From Glycomyces salinus (GTDB taxonomy: Bacteria > Actinomycetota > Actinomycetes > Mycobacteriales > Micromonosporaceae), in assembly GCF_016428645.1 (NCBI RefSeq), contig NZ_JAELXW010000030.1, forward strand, positions 1 through 38,982: DNA of 38,982 bases, read 5' to 3'. The first letter of the stretch is position 1, and every line of letters begins with the position of its first letter. The position numbers and the translations under genes are program-made. Below the pieces are notes generated by a model. The model was not told the origin of the DNA, did not search any database, and was given only the letters and a program-made list of their open reading frames with translations. Below are positions 16,036 through 25,634 of the stretch, piece after piece.

Positions 16036-16066
16036 TGTTGCATGCGGACCCGCGATTCGTTGTTGC

Positions 16067-17821
16067 CTACCAGTCGAAGCGGTTGTAGGCGGGAATGGTC
16101 GACGGCGTCCGCTCGACAGTGGGGGCCGGTTCCGGGCGCGGGTGGCGCCGCACGATCGAGAACAGGGCCAGCAGCACCCAAAGCGGCAGCAGCACCAGCC
16201 ACATCCAGGCGGGCGGGACCGGCACGACCGGGATTATCCACACTCCGCGGTCGATGGCGTCGAGGATGGCGAGCCCGCCGATCAGAGAGGTCAGGGCCCC
16301 GAACACCGACATGCCCGAGGAGAACCAGGACCGCCCGGCCAGGATCCACCCGAAGCCCCACAGTCCGATCGCCAGCGCCTCGTAGTCGGCGCGGGACGAC
16401 CAGGAGCCCAGGACCAGCAGCAGCGCCCCGCATCCGGTGGCGATGGCCGAGAACGTCATCGACATCGGCGGCGGCGGTTCGGCCGAGCGGGCCGCGCCGA
16501 GCCATCCGAGCCCGGAGAGGAACAGCACCCCGGCGGCGAACAGGACCGCGACCTGGACCTCCAGCCGGTCGGTGAACTTGGCGCCGAACCAGTCGCAGCC
16601 GGTCGGCGCCTCGACGTCGATCCCGCACTGCAGGAGCTTGAGGGTCTTGACCGGGCCGGACAGGAGCCGGTCGGGGGCCGGGCCGTCGCCGCAGTCGGGC
16701 AGGGCCGCGGGGGTGGTGTGGTGGAGGTTCTGCTCGTCGAAGCAGTTGGCCTCGCCTTGGCCGTCCCACCACAGGTCGAGGCGGTTGCGGAAGCGCTGGC
16801 CGGTGTCGCTGAAGCCGAGGGTGTTGCCTTCGACGCGGTTGTCGTGCGAGACGGCGTCCTCGATGTCGGGGTCGCCCCAGACGGCGATGGCGGCGGTCTG
16901 CTGGTTCCAGATGGTGTTGCCGGCGACGGTGTTCTCGGCGGCCTCGGCGAGCAGGATGCCGACGCCTCCGGGGGCGGTGTCGGTCGAGTCGGCGTTGTTG
17001 TCCCAGACGTAGTTGCCGCGCGCTTCGAGCCGGTGGTCTCCATCGGTGTCGCGGACGATGAGCCCGGTGGCGTTGCCGTGCAGGCGGTTGTCCTGGATCA
17101 CGGCGGCGCCGGCGCCGGACTTGGTGATCCCGGCGAGGTTGCCGCTCGACTCGCACTCGGTGACGGCTGCCTCTGTGGAGTCGATCGCGATGCCGCTGCC
17201 GCCGTTGTCCTCCGCGCCGCACGCGGTGAGGTCGACGGCGGCCGAGTCGGTCACGGCGATGCCGTCGTCGCTGTTGCCGGTGGCCCGCACCTGCTCGACG
17301 ACGGCGCCGTCGACGCCGTTCAGCTCCAGGCCGGTGGTCGCTCCGGTGATCGTGAAGCCCTTGAGGTACAGGCCGGACACGTCGTTCGCGGCCAGGGCGC
17401 GGCCCGAGTCTGCGGCCAGGACGACCTCGCCGGGGGTGTCGCCCGTGCCCTCGATCTGGAGGTCGTCGACCTCGGGCGCGATGGTTTCATCCACTGTGTA
17501 CTTGCCGGGGAGTATCCGGATCCGCGTCCCCGGCTCGGCCGCCTCCACCGCTTCGGCGATGCTGGAATACCCGCCGTCCTCGACGCATTCGGTGTAGAGC
17601 AGCTCGTTGATGGTCCGCTGGTTGTAGCCGACCTCGCTGTTGCGCTCGTCGAACAGCTCTTCGTCGTCGATGCACACCAGGAGGTACGGGCCGTCTTCTC
17701 GGTAGTCGGGCGGTTCGGGGGGACTCTCGCCGCCGTCCTGGGCGGAGGCGGGCGCGGCGATCGCGGCGGCCATGGCACCGATGGCCGCCGAGGCGAGGGC
17801 GATACGGCGTAGCGGGGGCAT
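16067..17821 (-). CDS. Secreted beta-helix protein with C-terminal membrane domain
   Basis: A 584-residue protein. It has a Sec signal peptide (MPPLRRIALASAAIGAM..., likely cleaved after ASA at 27). Residues of about 75-350 form right-handed parallel beta-helix repeats of the NosD/pectate-lyase type: recurring short strands with N and G turns, for example IQDNRLHGNATGLIVRDTDG and AAENTVAGNTIWNQ. After about 400 there are five membrane segments, among them VAVLFAAGVLFLSGLGWLG and WMWLVLLPLWVLLALFSIV. So a beta-helix is held outside the cell by a membrane domain. Such helices usually bind or process polysaccharide; no catalytic residues can be assigned. It is downstream of groEL behind a terminator and an attenuator-like hairpin pair. 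Confidence 0.75.
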   Translation of the reverse strand: MPPLRRIALASAAIGAMAAAIAAPASAQDGGESPPEPPDYREDGPYLLVCIDDEELFDERNSEVGYNQRTINELLYTECVEDGGYSSIAEAVEAAEPGTRIRILPGKYTVDETIAPEVDDLQIEGTGDTPGEVVLAADSGRALAANDVSGLYLKGFTITGATTGLELNGVDGAVVEQVRATGNSDDGIAVTDSAAVDLTACGAEDNGGSGIAIDSTEAAVTECESSGNLAGITKSGAGAAVIQDNRLHGNATGLIVRDTDGDHRLEARGNYVWDNNADSTDTAPGGVGILLAEAAENTVAGNTIWNQQTAAIAVWGDPDIEDAVSHDNRVEGNTLGFSDTGQRFRNRLDLWWDGQGEANCFDEQNLHHTTPAALPDCGDGPAPDRLLSGPVKTLKLLQCGIDVEAPTGCDWFGAKFTDRLEVQVAVLFAAGVLFLSGLGWLGAARSAEPPPPMSMTFSAIATGCGALLLVLGSWSSRADYEALAIGLWGFGWILAGRSWFSSGMSVFGALTSLIGGLAILDAIDRGVWIIPVVPVPPAWMWLVLLPLWVLLALFSIVRRHPRPEPAPTVERTPSTIPAYNRFDW

Positions 17822-17871
17822 GAATCCAGCCTATCCCGTACGGACGACACACATTTCGGTCTGAAAAGGCA

Positions 17872-17909
17872 AGAGCGGCATACCGCTCTGGGAGATACGG
17901 TATGCCGCT
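17872..17909 (-). promoter_or_regulatory. Mutually exclusive hairpins, attenuator-like
   Basis: Two inverted repeats share an arm. One is a 12-base stem (17874-17885 with 17898-17909, AGCGGCATACCG and its complement). The other is a 7-base stem with a 4-base loop (17872-17889, AGAGCGG-CATA-CCGCTCT). Read on the minus strand, the small stem is followed by TGCCTTTT, like a terminator, about 50 bases before the beta-helix ATG. The longer stem would prevent it. Regulation is inferred. Confidence 0.4.
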
Positions 17910-17940
17910 GCGCCTTCATGTACCGGCGCACCAGTACAGG

Positions 17941-17980
17941 AAAAGGGAGAGCCACTCACTCTACCGTGAGCGGCCCTCCC
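17941..17980 (-). terminator. Rho-independent-like terminator of groEL
   Basis: A 15-base imperfect stem (17945-17959 with 17966-17980; the two non-Watson-Crick positions can be G-U or A-C) with a 6-base loop is followed on the minus strand by TTTTCC. It lies about 145 bases past the groEL stop, beyond the repeat array. Confidence 0.6.
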
Positions 17981-17998
17981 TCGCAGTACTTCCGCTGT

Positions 17999-18100
17999 GC
18001 CAATTTATGGCTCCGCAGGCGTCGCCAAGGGGGCCAATTTATGGCTCCGCAAGCGTCGCCAAGGGGGCCAATTCATGGCTCCGCAAGCGTCTCCTAAGAG
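17999..18100. repeat. 34-bp direct repeat array 1 (three copies plus a decayed fourth)
   Basis: Copies begin at 17999, 18033 and 18067, each opening GCCAATT(T/C)ATGGCTCCGC and continuing (A)(G/A)GCGTCGCCAAGGGG, joined head to tail with no spacers. A shortened fourth copy (GCCGACTTGCGGCTC...) runs from 18101 to the groEL stop codon. The same unit recurs at 29369-29504, so it is a dispersed repeat family. It is not CRISPR because there are no spacers. Confidence 0.9.
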
Positions 18101-18124
18101 GCCGACTTGCGGCTCAGCGTCGTT

Positions 18125-19789
<1,665 letters not shown>

Positions 19790-19887
19790 TTAGTCGACGA
19801 TGAGGCGGCACCCCGCGACGGTGGGCCAACTCGGCTCGCCCGCGGCTCGCGAGCTCGCCGTCGCCGGCCCGACCACCTCAACGTGTC

Positions 19888-19914
19888 TTAGCACTCGCAG
19901 TCAGAGAGTGCCAG
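19888..19914. promoter_or_regulatory. CIRCE operator 1 (HrcA site) of groEL
   Basis: TTAGCACTC, 9 bases, GAGTGCCAG: matches the CIRCE consensus TTAGCACTC-N9-GAGTGCTAA at 16 of 18 positions. It lies 129-155 bases upstream of the groEL start. Confidence 0.92.
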
Positions 19915-19919
19915 ATCCA

Positions 19920-19948
19920 GGTATAGCACTCTCGGCGTGAGAGTGCCA
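19920..19948 (-). promoter_or_regulatory. Probable groEL promoter overlapping CIRCE 2
   Basis: On the minus strand TGGCAC (19943-19948) and TATACC (19920-19925) are separated by 17 bases, a plausible -35/-10 pair. It is embedded in the second CIRCE, so HrcA binding would block polymerase directly. Confidence 0.55.
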
Positions 19949-19949
19949 G
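19923..19949. promoter_or_regulatory. CIRCE operator 2 (HrcA site) of groEL
   Basis: ATAGCACTC, 9 bases, GAGTGCCAG: a second CIRCE, starting 35 bases after the first. It matches the consensus apart from the outer bases. Confidence 0.9.
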
Positions 19950-19989
19950 CCCGGGGCACGAAACTAGTGGCAGGGCACGCTCCGGTGGC

Positions 19990-20874
19990 CTATCGGTTCC
20001 GCGCGCCGGCGGCGGCCTCGGCCGACAGCGAGGTGGACGAGACCGATTCGGCCCGGCCCCGCAGCCACGCGTAGGTGCACAGGGCCGCGCCCAGCACCCA
20101 GATCATCGGCGCCAGCAGCAGCAGGGCCATGACCGCCTCGGTCACCACGGTCAGCACCGAGGCGAGCCACCCGGCGAAGACCGCGTGCCACGTCCCGGCC
20201 AGGAGCACGCCGACGACGCCGATGACCAGGTTGGCCGCGAAGGCGACCAGCACGACGATGATCAGGCGCCCCAGCGAGGCCCAGAACGCCGAGTGGGTCA
20301 ATTGGATCGACCGGGCATAGGGGCTGCGGTGCGCCTCGAAGACGGCCGCCGGACCCATCAGACTCAGGGCGAAGGCCGCCCACAGACCGGGCAAGACGCA
20401 CGCGACCAGGCCCACCGACACGGTGATCCAGGCCAGGATCAGCCACAGCCAGAACTTCCAGCCGCGCCGGAACCCGAAGGAGAACGCCTCGCCGAGCGCC
20501 AGGAAGCCCCCGGCGGCCTCGGCCGCGGCGGTGCGGGTGGCGGCCAGGACGGCCGCGCCGGCTACGTAGAGCAGGATCAGGCCCAGCAGGCCGCCGGCGA
20601 CGGCCGCGGACGCCCCTGGCCACCAGGTGCCGGCCAGGTCGTCGACCTCGATGCGGTCGCCGTCGGTCAGGCTGCGGTAGGAGCCGAAGACCCACCGCGG
20701 CAGCACCACGCCCAGCAGGAGAATGAGGCCGACCGAGCGCCAGGACCGCCTCACGACCGCCAGCGAGGCGTTCCACCAGCCGTCGAAGGAGTCGGTGACC
20801 AGCGGGTCGCCGCCGCTGAACCGCCCTGACGGCTCGCCGCCGGGATCGGTGTTCCAGTAGGGATCGTCGCTCAT
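19990..20874 (-). CDS. Multi-pass membrane protein
   Basis: 294 residues: an acidic N-terminus (MSDDPYWNTDPGGEPSGRF), then about six membrane helices, including LILLLGVVLPRWVFGSY, LGLILLYVAGAAVLAA, WLWLILAWITVSVGLVA, LIIVVLVAFAANLVIGVV and LTVVTEAVMALLLLAPMIW. The overall layout resembles actinobacterial proteins with a glycerophosphodiester-phosphodiesterase-type membrane domain, but without any catalytic domain. A CGGGAT-ACTA-ATCCCG inverted repeat stands in its promoter region. It is 230 bases upstream of groEL on the same strand, but CIRCE sites separate them, so they are independent units. Function unknown. Confidence 0.65.
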   Translation of the reverse strand: MSDDPYWNTDPGGEPSGRFSGGDPLVTDSFDGWWNASLAVVRRSWRSVGLILLLGVVLPRWVFGSYRSLTDGDRIEVDDLAGTWWPGASAAVAGGLLGLILLYVAGAAVLAATRTAAAEAAGGFLALGEAFSFGFRRGWKFWLWLILAWITVSVGLVACVLPGLWAAFALSLMGPAAVFEAHRSPYARSIQLTHSAFWASLGRLIIVVLVAFAANLVIGVVGVLLAGTWHAVFAGWLASVLTVVTEAVMALLLLAPMIWVLGAALCTYAWLRGRAESVSSTSLSAEAAAGARNR

Positions 20875-20876
20875 AT

Positions 20877-20902
20877 CGGGATACTAATCCCGGCTTATAG
20901 TG
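20877..20902. promoter_or_regulatory. Inverted repeat and -10-like box between divergent genes
   Basis: CGGGAT-ACTA-ATCCCG (20877-20892) is followed by TATAGT (20897-20902) on the plus strand, a good -10 for the channel gene; the inverted repeat overlaps the expected spacer. The same site is only a few bases from the start of the leftward membrane-protein gene, so one regulator could govern both. Confidence 0.4.
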
Positions 20903-20945
20903 CAATCGGATCATTTCGCCCCGCCGGGCCGGGCCCGGGGAACCG

Positions 20946-21830
20946 GTGGTTAACCTAGGGCGCGTGCCTGGAGAAACCCCATCCCCGCCGGAAGAAGAGG
21001 AGCGGTGGCCGAGGCAGCTGACCGCCTGGGAACGTGCGACGAATCTGCCCCTCTTCGTGCTCGCGGTCCTGTTCCTGGCCGCCTACGCCGGCCCGATCCT
21101 GTACCCGGACCTGCCCGACTGGACCGATCAGGCCGCCAAGCTGGTCAACTACGCCGTATACGCGCTGTTCGCCTTCGACTTCATCGTCCGGCTGAACCTG
21201 GCCGGGTCCGGGAAGCGGTGGAAGTTCGTCTACACCCACCCGCTCGACCTGATCATGGTGCTCATCCCGCTGGCCAGACCGCTGCGGCTGGTGCGGATGG
21301 TGCTGGTCCTGGTCGAGGTGTTCAGCCGCCACGCGCGCAGCTCGCTGCGCACCAGGGCCGGGGTCTACATCACCGGCGTGACGATGATGATCCTCCTGGT
21401 CTCCAGCCTGGCGGTCCTGGACGCCGAGCGCGCGGCCGAGAATCCCCAGATCACGAACTTCGGGGACGCGTTGTGGTGGTCGGTGGTCACCGCCTCCACC
21501 GTCGGCTACGGCGACTTCGTGCCGCAGACGGCCACCGGCCGGGTGATCGCCACGATCCTCATGTTCGTCGCGATCGGCCTGGTGGGTCTGGTGAGCGGTT
21601 CGCTCGCCTCCTGGTTCGTCGACCGGGTCGCCTCGGGCGGCGAGGCCGAGGACCGCGCCGAGATGGCCGCGCTCGACCGCCGCCTGGCGGCGGTCGAGGC
21701 CCAAGTGGCCGAGATCCACGCGGTCCTGGTCCGCGGCGAACGCGCGGACGGCGCCGAGGTGCCCGCACAGCAGGCCGCCGAGGAAGCCGAACCGGCGGGC
21801 GAGCAGGGGAGTTCGCGGCGCGATCGATGA
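20946..21830 (+). CDS. Voltage-gated-type potassium channel family protein
   Basis: 294 residues. There are six membrane segments in a Kv-like order: LPLFVLAVLFLAAYAGPILY, LVNYAVYALFAFDFIVRL, PLDLIMVLIPLA followed by the Arg-bearing RPLRLVRMVLVL (a short S4-like helix), ITGVTMMILLVSSLAVL, the selectivity filter STVGYGDF, and VIATILMFVAIGLVGLVSGSL. The C-terminus is a coiled coil (AALDRRLAAVEAQVAEIHAVL). It conducts K+ as a tetramer; voltage sensing is weak at best with only three S4 arginines. The start is GTG at 20946 (GGGGAA upstream) or GTG at 20964 (AGGG upstream). Confidence 0.88.
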   Translation: MVNLGRVPGETPSPPEEEERWPRQLTAWERATNLPLFVLAVLFLAAYAGPILYPDLPDWTDQAAKLVNYAVYALFAFDFIVRLNLAGSGKRWKFVYTHPLDLIMVLIPLARPLRLVRMVLVLVEVFSRHARSSLRTRAGVYITGVTMMILLVSSLAVLDAERAAENPQITNFGDALWWSVVTASTVGYGDFVPQTATGRVIATILMFVAIGLVGLVSGSLASWFVDRVASGGEAEDRAEMAALDRRLAAVEAQVAEIHAVLVRGERADGAEVPAQQAAEEAEPAGEQGSSRRDR

Positions 21831-22122
21831 CGATCGAGAATTTTCGGAGCGAAGGGGATTCCAAGGCAGTTGGTCGGGAGGCCGCAGATCCTGACACCGG
21901 CTGGCGCTGCTCGACACGTTCTAGCCCCAGGACTCGCAGTCAACCGGGTGAGTGGCGACAGGACGGCTGCGGCCTCCCGCATCAAGAATTCTTACTCATT
22001 CACTGAATGCGGTCAAGACCCGAACTTCGCTTCGTTTTGTCGGGTACCCGACACTTGCCTTCACATCGGTCACGGAGAGTGATAATTTCGGGAGTTCGGC
22101 AAGCGCTTCAATTTTGCTCCAC
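21831..22122. terminator. Convergent 3' region with a 16-bp palindrome
   Basis: The potassium channel and thrC end facing each other here. The region is less GC-rich than its surroundings and holds the perfect palindrome TGTCGGGTACCCGACA at 22038-22053, with a TTTT run before it on the plus strand; an alternative stem ACCCGA...TCGGGT overlaps it. It may act as a shared terminator; no U-run follows on either strand, so this is uncertain. No gene is seen. Confidence 0.4.
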
Positions 22123-23385
22123 TCAGGATTCGAACAGTCCCGACTCCCGCGCCGATTTCAGCGAGGGCTTCACGGTGTGCGTGGGCCCCACCAGGGATGA
22201 TACCGCGTCGAGGGTCTTGAGGCCGTCGCCGGTGTTGTAAATGACCGTCTCCGCCTCCGGGTCCAGCTGCCCGGATTCCAGCAGCTTACGGAGCGTAGCG
22301 ACGACCACGCCTCCGGCCGTTTCAGCGAAAATTCCGGTCGTCGCGGCCAGCAGCCGGATGCCCTCGCGGATCTCGTCGTCGTCCACCTTGGCCATCCCGC
22401 CGCCGGTCGACCGGCACGCCTCGATCGCGTAAGGACCGGCCGCCGGGTCGCCGATGTTGAGGCTCTTGGCAATCCCGGTCGGCTTGACCGGGGTGATCTC
22501 GTCGGTCCCTTCCGCGAACGCGTCGGCGATCGGGCTGCACCCGGTCGACTGGGCGCCGAAGACCCGCACCTTGCCCGGCTCGGTCAGCCCGATCTCGGCC
22601 GACTCCTCGAACGCCTTGTGGATCTTGGTCAGCAGCTCGCCGGAGGCCATCGGCACCACCACCTGCTCGGGCAGGCGCCAGCCGAGCTGCTCGGCCACCT
22701 CGTAGCCGAGCGTCTTGGAGCCCTCGGCGTAGTAGGGCCGGATGTTGACGTTGACGAACGCGGTGTTCTCGAACTCGTCGGTCTCGGTCAGCTCCGAGCA
22801 CAGGCGGTTGACGTCGTCGTAGGAGCCCTGGACGGCCACCAGCCGACCGCCGTAGACGGCCGTCTGCACGATCTTGCCCGGCTCCAGGTCGTGCGGGACG
22901 AACACGGTCGAGGGAATCCCGGCGCGCGCGGCGTGGGCGGCCACCGAGTTGGCCAGGTTCCCGGTCGAGGCGCACGCGAACTGGTCGAATCCGAGCTTGA
23001 CGGCCGCCGAGACGGCCGTGGAGACCACGCGGTCCTTGAACGAGTGGGTGGGGTTGGCGCTGTCGTCCTTGACCCAGACCCGTCTCATGCCCAGGGCCTC
23101 GGCGAGGTGCTTCGCGTCGACCAGCGGGGTCAGGCCGGGGTTGAGGCTCACCCGGTCCTCGGCGTGGACGCCGACCGGCAGCAGCGGCGCGTACCGCCAC
23201 AGGTTCTGGGGGCCGGCCTCGATCCGCTCGCGGGTCACCTTGGCGAGCTCGGCGGCGTCGTAATCGACCTCAAGCGGGCCGAAACACTGCCAACAGGCGT
23301 GCTGGGCTACCAGACCGTAGGTGGCGCCGCAGTTGCGGCAGATCAGACCTTTGGCGGGGCTGTCGGCGAAGACTGCATTGGACAT
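22123..23385 (-). CDS. thrC: Threonine synthase
   Basis: 420 residues. The enzyme converts O-phosphohomoserine to threonine with pyridoxal phosphate, in the cytosol. Seen: an N-terminal zinc-ribbon-like CRNC...CWQC pair (about residues 16-38), NPTHSFKDRV with the PLP-binding Lys, the phosphate-cradle/substrate segment ACASTGNLANSVAAHAAR, and MASGELLTKIHKAF. The ATG at 23385 is chosen for its GGAGGAG ribosome site. It stands alone, 188 bases after folP, not in a hom-thrB cluster. Confidence 0.95.
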   Translation of the reverse strand: MSNAVFADSPAKGLICRNCGATYGLVAQHACWQCFGPLEVDYDAAELAKVTRERIEAGPQNLWRYAPLLPVGVHAEDRVSLNPGLTPLVDAKHLAEALGMRRVWVKDDSANPTHSFKDRVVSTAVSAAVKLGFDQFACASTGNLANSVAAHAARAGIPSTVFVPHDLEPGKIVQTAVYGGRLVAVQGSYDDVNRLCSELTETDEFENTAFVNVNIRPYYAEGSKTLGYEVAEQLGWRLPEQVVVPMASGELLTKIHKAFEESAEIGLTEPGKVRVFGAQSTGCSPIADAFAEGTDEITPVKPTGIAKSLNIGDPAAGPYAIEACRSTGGGMAKVDDDEIREGIRLLAATTGIFAETAGGVVVATLRKLLESGQLDPEAETVIYNTGDGLKTLDAVSSLVGPTHTVKPSLKSARESGLFES

Positions 23386-23573
23386 GCGAGAAGGCTCCTC
23401 CCTCATCTTTCCCGCGTCGCGGGCCGGATTTGGCACCTGCCGCCGTGAATGCGGTCGGTGGTTGCCGCAGCGTCATCGGGCCGGGCCCCTCAGCTGCTCT
23501 GGATGAAGTACGAGGCGAATGCTACGGCCCGTTTCGGGCGTGTTGCAACTGCCGTTCCAAGTTGTAGGACGAA

Positions 23574-24425
23574 TCAGAGCCGCGCTCGCCGCACGGCCGC
23601 GGTCGCCAGCCACACCGCGCGCGCGTCTGCGGTGCCTGCCACGTCGTGCACCCGCACCCCCCACGCCCCGGCCTCGAAAGCCAGGACCGAGGTCGCCAGC
23701 GTCGCCGCCTCCCGCTGCCCGACCGGCCGCACCTTGCCCGAATCGTCGGCCAGCAGCGAGCCCAGGTACGACTTGCGCGAGGACGCGAACAGCACCGGGT
23801 AGCCCAGCTCCACGAACTCGTGCAGGTGCGCCGAGAGCCGCCAGTTGTGATCGGCGGTCTTGGCGAAGCCGAGCCCGGGGTCGATGACCAGCTTCGAGGC
23901 GTCCACACCCGACTCGAGCGCGGCCTCCACGCGGTCTTCCAGCTCGGCCTTGACGTCGGCCACGACGCTGTCGTAGTGCGCCAGGCGCTGCATGTCCCGC
24001 GAGTGCCCCCGCCAGTGCATGAGGATCCACCGCACGCCGGTGTCGGCGACCACGCGCGCCATGTCGGGGTCGGCCAGCCCGCCGGAGACGTCGTTGACCA
24101 CGCCCGCCCCGGCCCCGATCGCGGCGGCGGCGACCTCGGCGCGGGTCGTGTCGATCGAGACGGTCAGCCCGCGCTCGGCCAGAGCCGCCACCACGTCGAC
24201 CACGCGCGAGATCTCGGTCGCCGCGTCGACCCGCTCGGCCCCGGGCCTGGTCGACTCGCCGCCGACGTCGATGATGTCGGCTCCCTCGGCGGCCATCTGC
24301 TCGCCGTGGCCGACCGCGTCGGCGAAGTCGAGGTACCTGCCGCCGTCGGAGAACGAATCCGGGGTGACGTTGAGGATTCCGACGATCTGCGGCGGGGCGG
24401 GCGCGGGTTCGTGTGAAGCGGTCAC
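23574..24425 (-). CDS. folP: Dihydropteroate synthase
   Basis: 283 residues. It joins dihydropterin pyrophosphate and p-aminobenzoate in folate synthesis. Signatures in order: ILNVTPDSFSDGG, IIDVGGESTRPGA, VNDVSGG, DPGLGFAKTADHN, SSRKSYLG (substrate Lys/Ser) and VRVHDVAGT. This gives a complete TIM barrel. The start is a GTG at 24425; no ATG exists upstream of the conserved region and no strong ribosome site is visible. It lies 41 bases after the anchored extracellular protein gene and is not clustered with other fol genes, so it could be a second folP-type copy. Confidence 0.93.
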   Translation of the reverse strand: MTASHEPAPAPPQIVGILNVTPDSFSDGGRYLDFADAVGHGEQMAAEGADIIDVGGESTRPGAERVDAATEISRVVDVVAALAERGLTVSIDTTRAEVAAAAIGAGAGVVNDVSGGLADPDMARVVADTGVRWILMHWRGHSRDMQRLAHYDSVVADVKAELEDRVEAALESGVDASKLVIDPGLGFAKTADHNWRLSAHLHEFVELGYPVLFASSRKSYLGSLLADDSGKVRPVGQREAATLATSVLAFEAGAWGVRVHDVAGTADARAVWLATAAVRRARL

Positions 24426-24466
24426 GATCTTGACGTTACCCGCGCCCGCTGAGGATCCGATTGCGA

Positions 24467-25630
24467 TTAAGCGAGGTCCGTGAGGTCGAGCACGTGCCAG
24501 TTGCGCAGCTCGCCGGTGCCGGTCGACCACCACAGGTGCCGGTCGTCGGCCCCGGCGTTCGAGGTCTGGGAGTCGACCAGGTAGGTCACCGACTCCCCGA
24601 GGTCGAACAGGAGCAGGCGGGTCCCGTCGCCGGTCTCGCCGCTCGTCTCCTCCAGCGGCTCGAAGCGGTCGATGAGGCCCACGTCCTGCGAGACCGCCGA
24701 GGCGAACCCCTCGGCCACGGTCACGCGCTCGGTCCCGTCTGGACGGATCAGGTCGATCCGGGAGCCGTCGGGATCGGTCTTGACCAGGCGGCACCAGGTG
24801 GCCGAGCACAGCGCCAGCTCCTCGGGATCGGCCTGGAGGGTGAGCCCCGAGCCGTTGTCGGTGCGCACCATCTGGGAGCGGCCCACCGACTCCGACCCGG
24901 CGCTGGCCAGCCACGGCCAGGCGGCCGCGTGCCAGGAGCCGACGTGGCCGACGACCTCGACCTCGCCGCCCTCGACCGGGATCGAGCGGTGCTCGGTGAT
25001 CGGCTCGTCGCCGGGCGCGGTGGAGAGCCAGTGGAGGGCCTCCGAGGCGAACTGGAGGTCGTAGGTGCTGCCGGAGGCGATCACGTCGCCGGTGTCGCCG
25101 GTGAGGCGCTCGGCCTCTCCGGGCCGCCCGTCCGGCCCGCGCTCGGCGGTCCACAGCCCGGAGACCACCCGGCCCTCCGCGTCGGGGACCGACTCGATCC
25201 AGGCCAGCCGGTCGTCGGTGGCGGCGACGGCCGCGATCCCCGGAGCGCCGCCCGGCTCGGCCAGGACCGTCACGTCCGGCTCGTCGCCCGGTTCGAGGTA
25301 GAGGAGCCGCCCGGAGTCGTCGGTGCCGAGCGCGGCGCCGTCGTCGAGGAATGCCAGCGGCCGCCAGGGCGCGCCGTCGACGGACCCGGGCCAGTCGGTC
25401 GGCTCCAGGTCCCAGGTCTCCCAGACCGTCGGTGCCAGGGCCTCCTCGTCGACCGGCGTGAACGAGTCGCCGCGATCGGGCGTCGGCCACACCAGCCAGG
25501 CGAGTGCGAGCACCATCGCCGCGGCGAGCGCGAAGCGCTGGGCCGAGAGCCAGGGATTGGGAGGCGGCCCCGAGCCGGGGGAGGCTTCGCGGGGCGCCGC
25601 CGCCGCGTCGGAGGACGGGTGTGGGGTCAT
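24467..25630 (-). CDS. Single-pass membrane-anchored extracellular protein, beta-propeller-like
   Basis: 387 residues. A short Pro/Ala-rich cytoplasmic N-terminus is followed by one membrane helix (FALAAAMVLALAWLVWP, about 31-48) and a large extracellular part. That part has repeated strand-turn patterns with W, D and G (for example LAFLDDGAALGTDDSGRLLY, DDRLAWIESVPDAEG, EALHWLSTAPGD, DDRHLWWSTGTGELR), suggesting a beta-propeller-like sensor or scaffold. The ATG at 25630 lies 4 bases past the HAD gene stop, so the two are co-transcribed. Family not recognised. Confidence 0.7.
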   Translation of the reverse strand: MTPHPSSDAAAAPREASPGSGPPPNPWLSAQRFALAAAMVLALAWLVWPTPDRGDSFTPVDEEALAPTVWETWDLEPTDWPGSVDGAPWRPLAFLDDGAALGTDDSGRLLYLEPGDEPDVTVLAEPGGAPGIAAVAATDDRLAWIESVPDAEGRVVSGLWTAERGPDGRPGEAERLTGDTGDVIASGSTYDLQFASEALHWLSTAPGDEPITEHRSIPVEGGEVEVVGHVGSWHAAAWPWLASAGSESVGRSQMVRTDNGSGLTLQADPEELALCSATWCRLVKTDPDGSRIDLIRPDGTERVTVAEGFASAVSQDVGLIDRFEPLEETSGETGDGTRLLLFDLGESVTYLVDSQTSNAGADDRHLWWSTGTGELRNWHVLDLTDLA

Positions 25631-25634
25631 GAAG

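Larger units (their letters stand above)
17822..18124. other. Intergenic region between groEL and the beta-helix gene
   Basis: This 303-base gap holds, in order from groEL: a degenerate and three good copies of a 34-bp repeat, a groEL terminator, a pair of competing hairpins, then the start of the beta-helix gene. I see no gene in it. Confidence 0.7.

Noticed and set aside
12592..16575. A 1327-codon open frame on the plus strand
   Set aside because: It is antisense to the VOC, CDC48-like and beta-helix genes, has Arg/Pro/Gly-biased composition and no family likeness; a by-product of high GC in real genes.
17999..18100. CRISPR array
   Set aside because: The 34-bp units are contiguous with no spacers, and no cas genes are nearby; the same holds for 29369-29504.
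22123..22150. tRNA T-loop-like GTTCGAATC on the minus strand
   Set aside because: It is the last codons of thrC (ending F-E-S-stop); no acceptor, D or anticodon stems can be built around it.
23527..23539. GCCCG-TTT-CGGGC hairpin as folP terminator
   Set aside because: Only a 5-base stem with no U-run on either strand; not enough to call.
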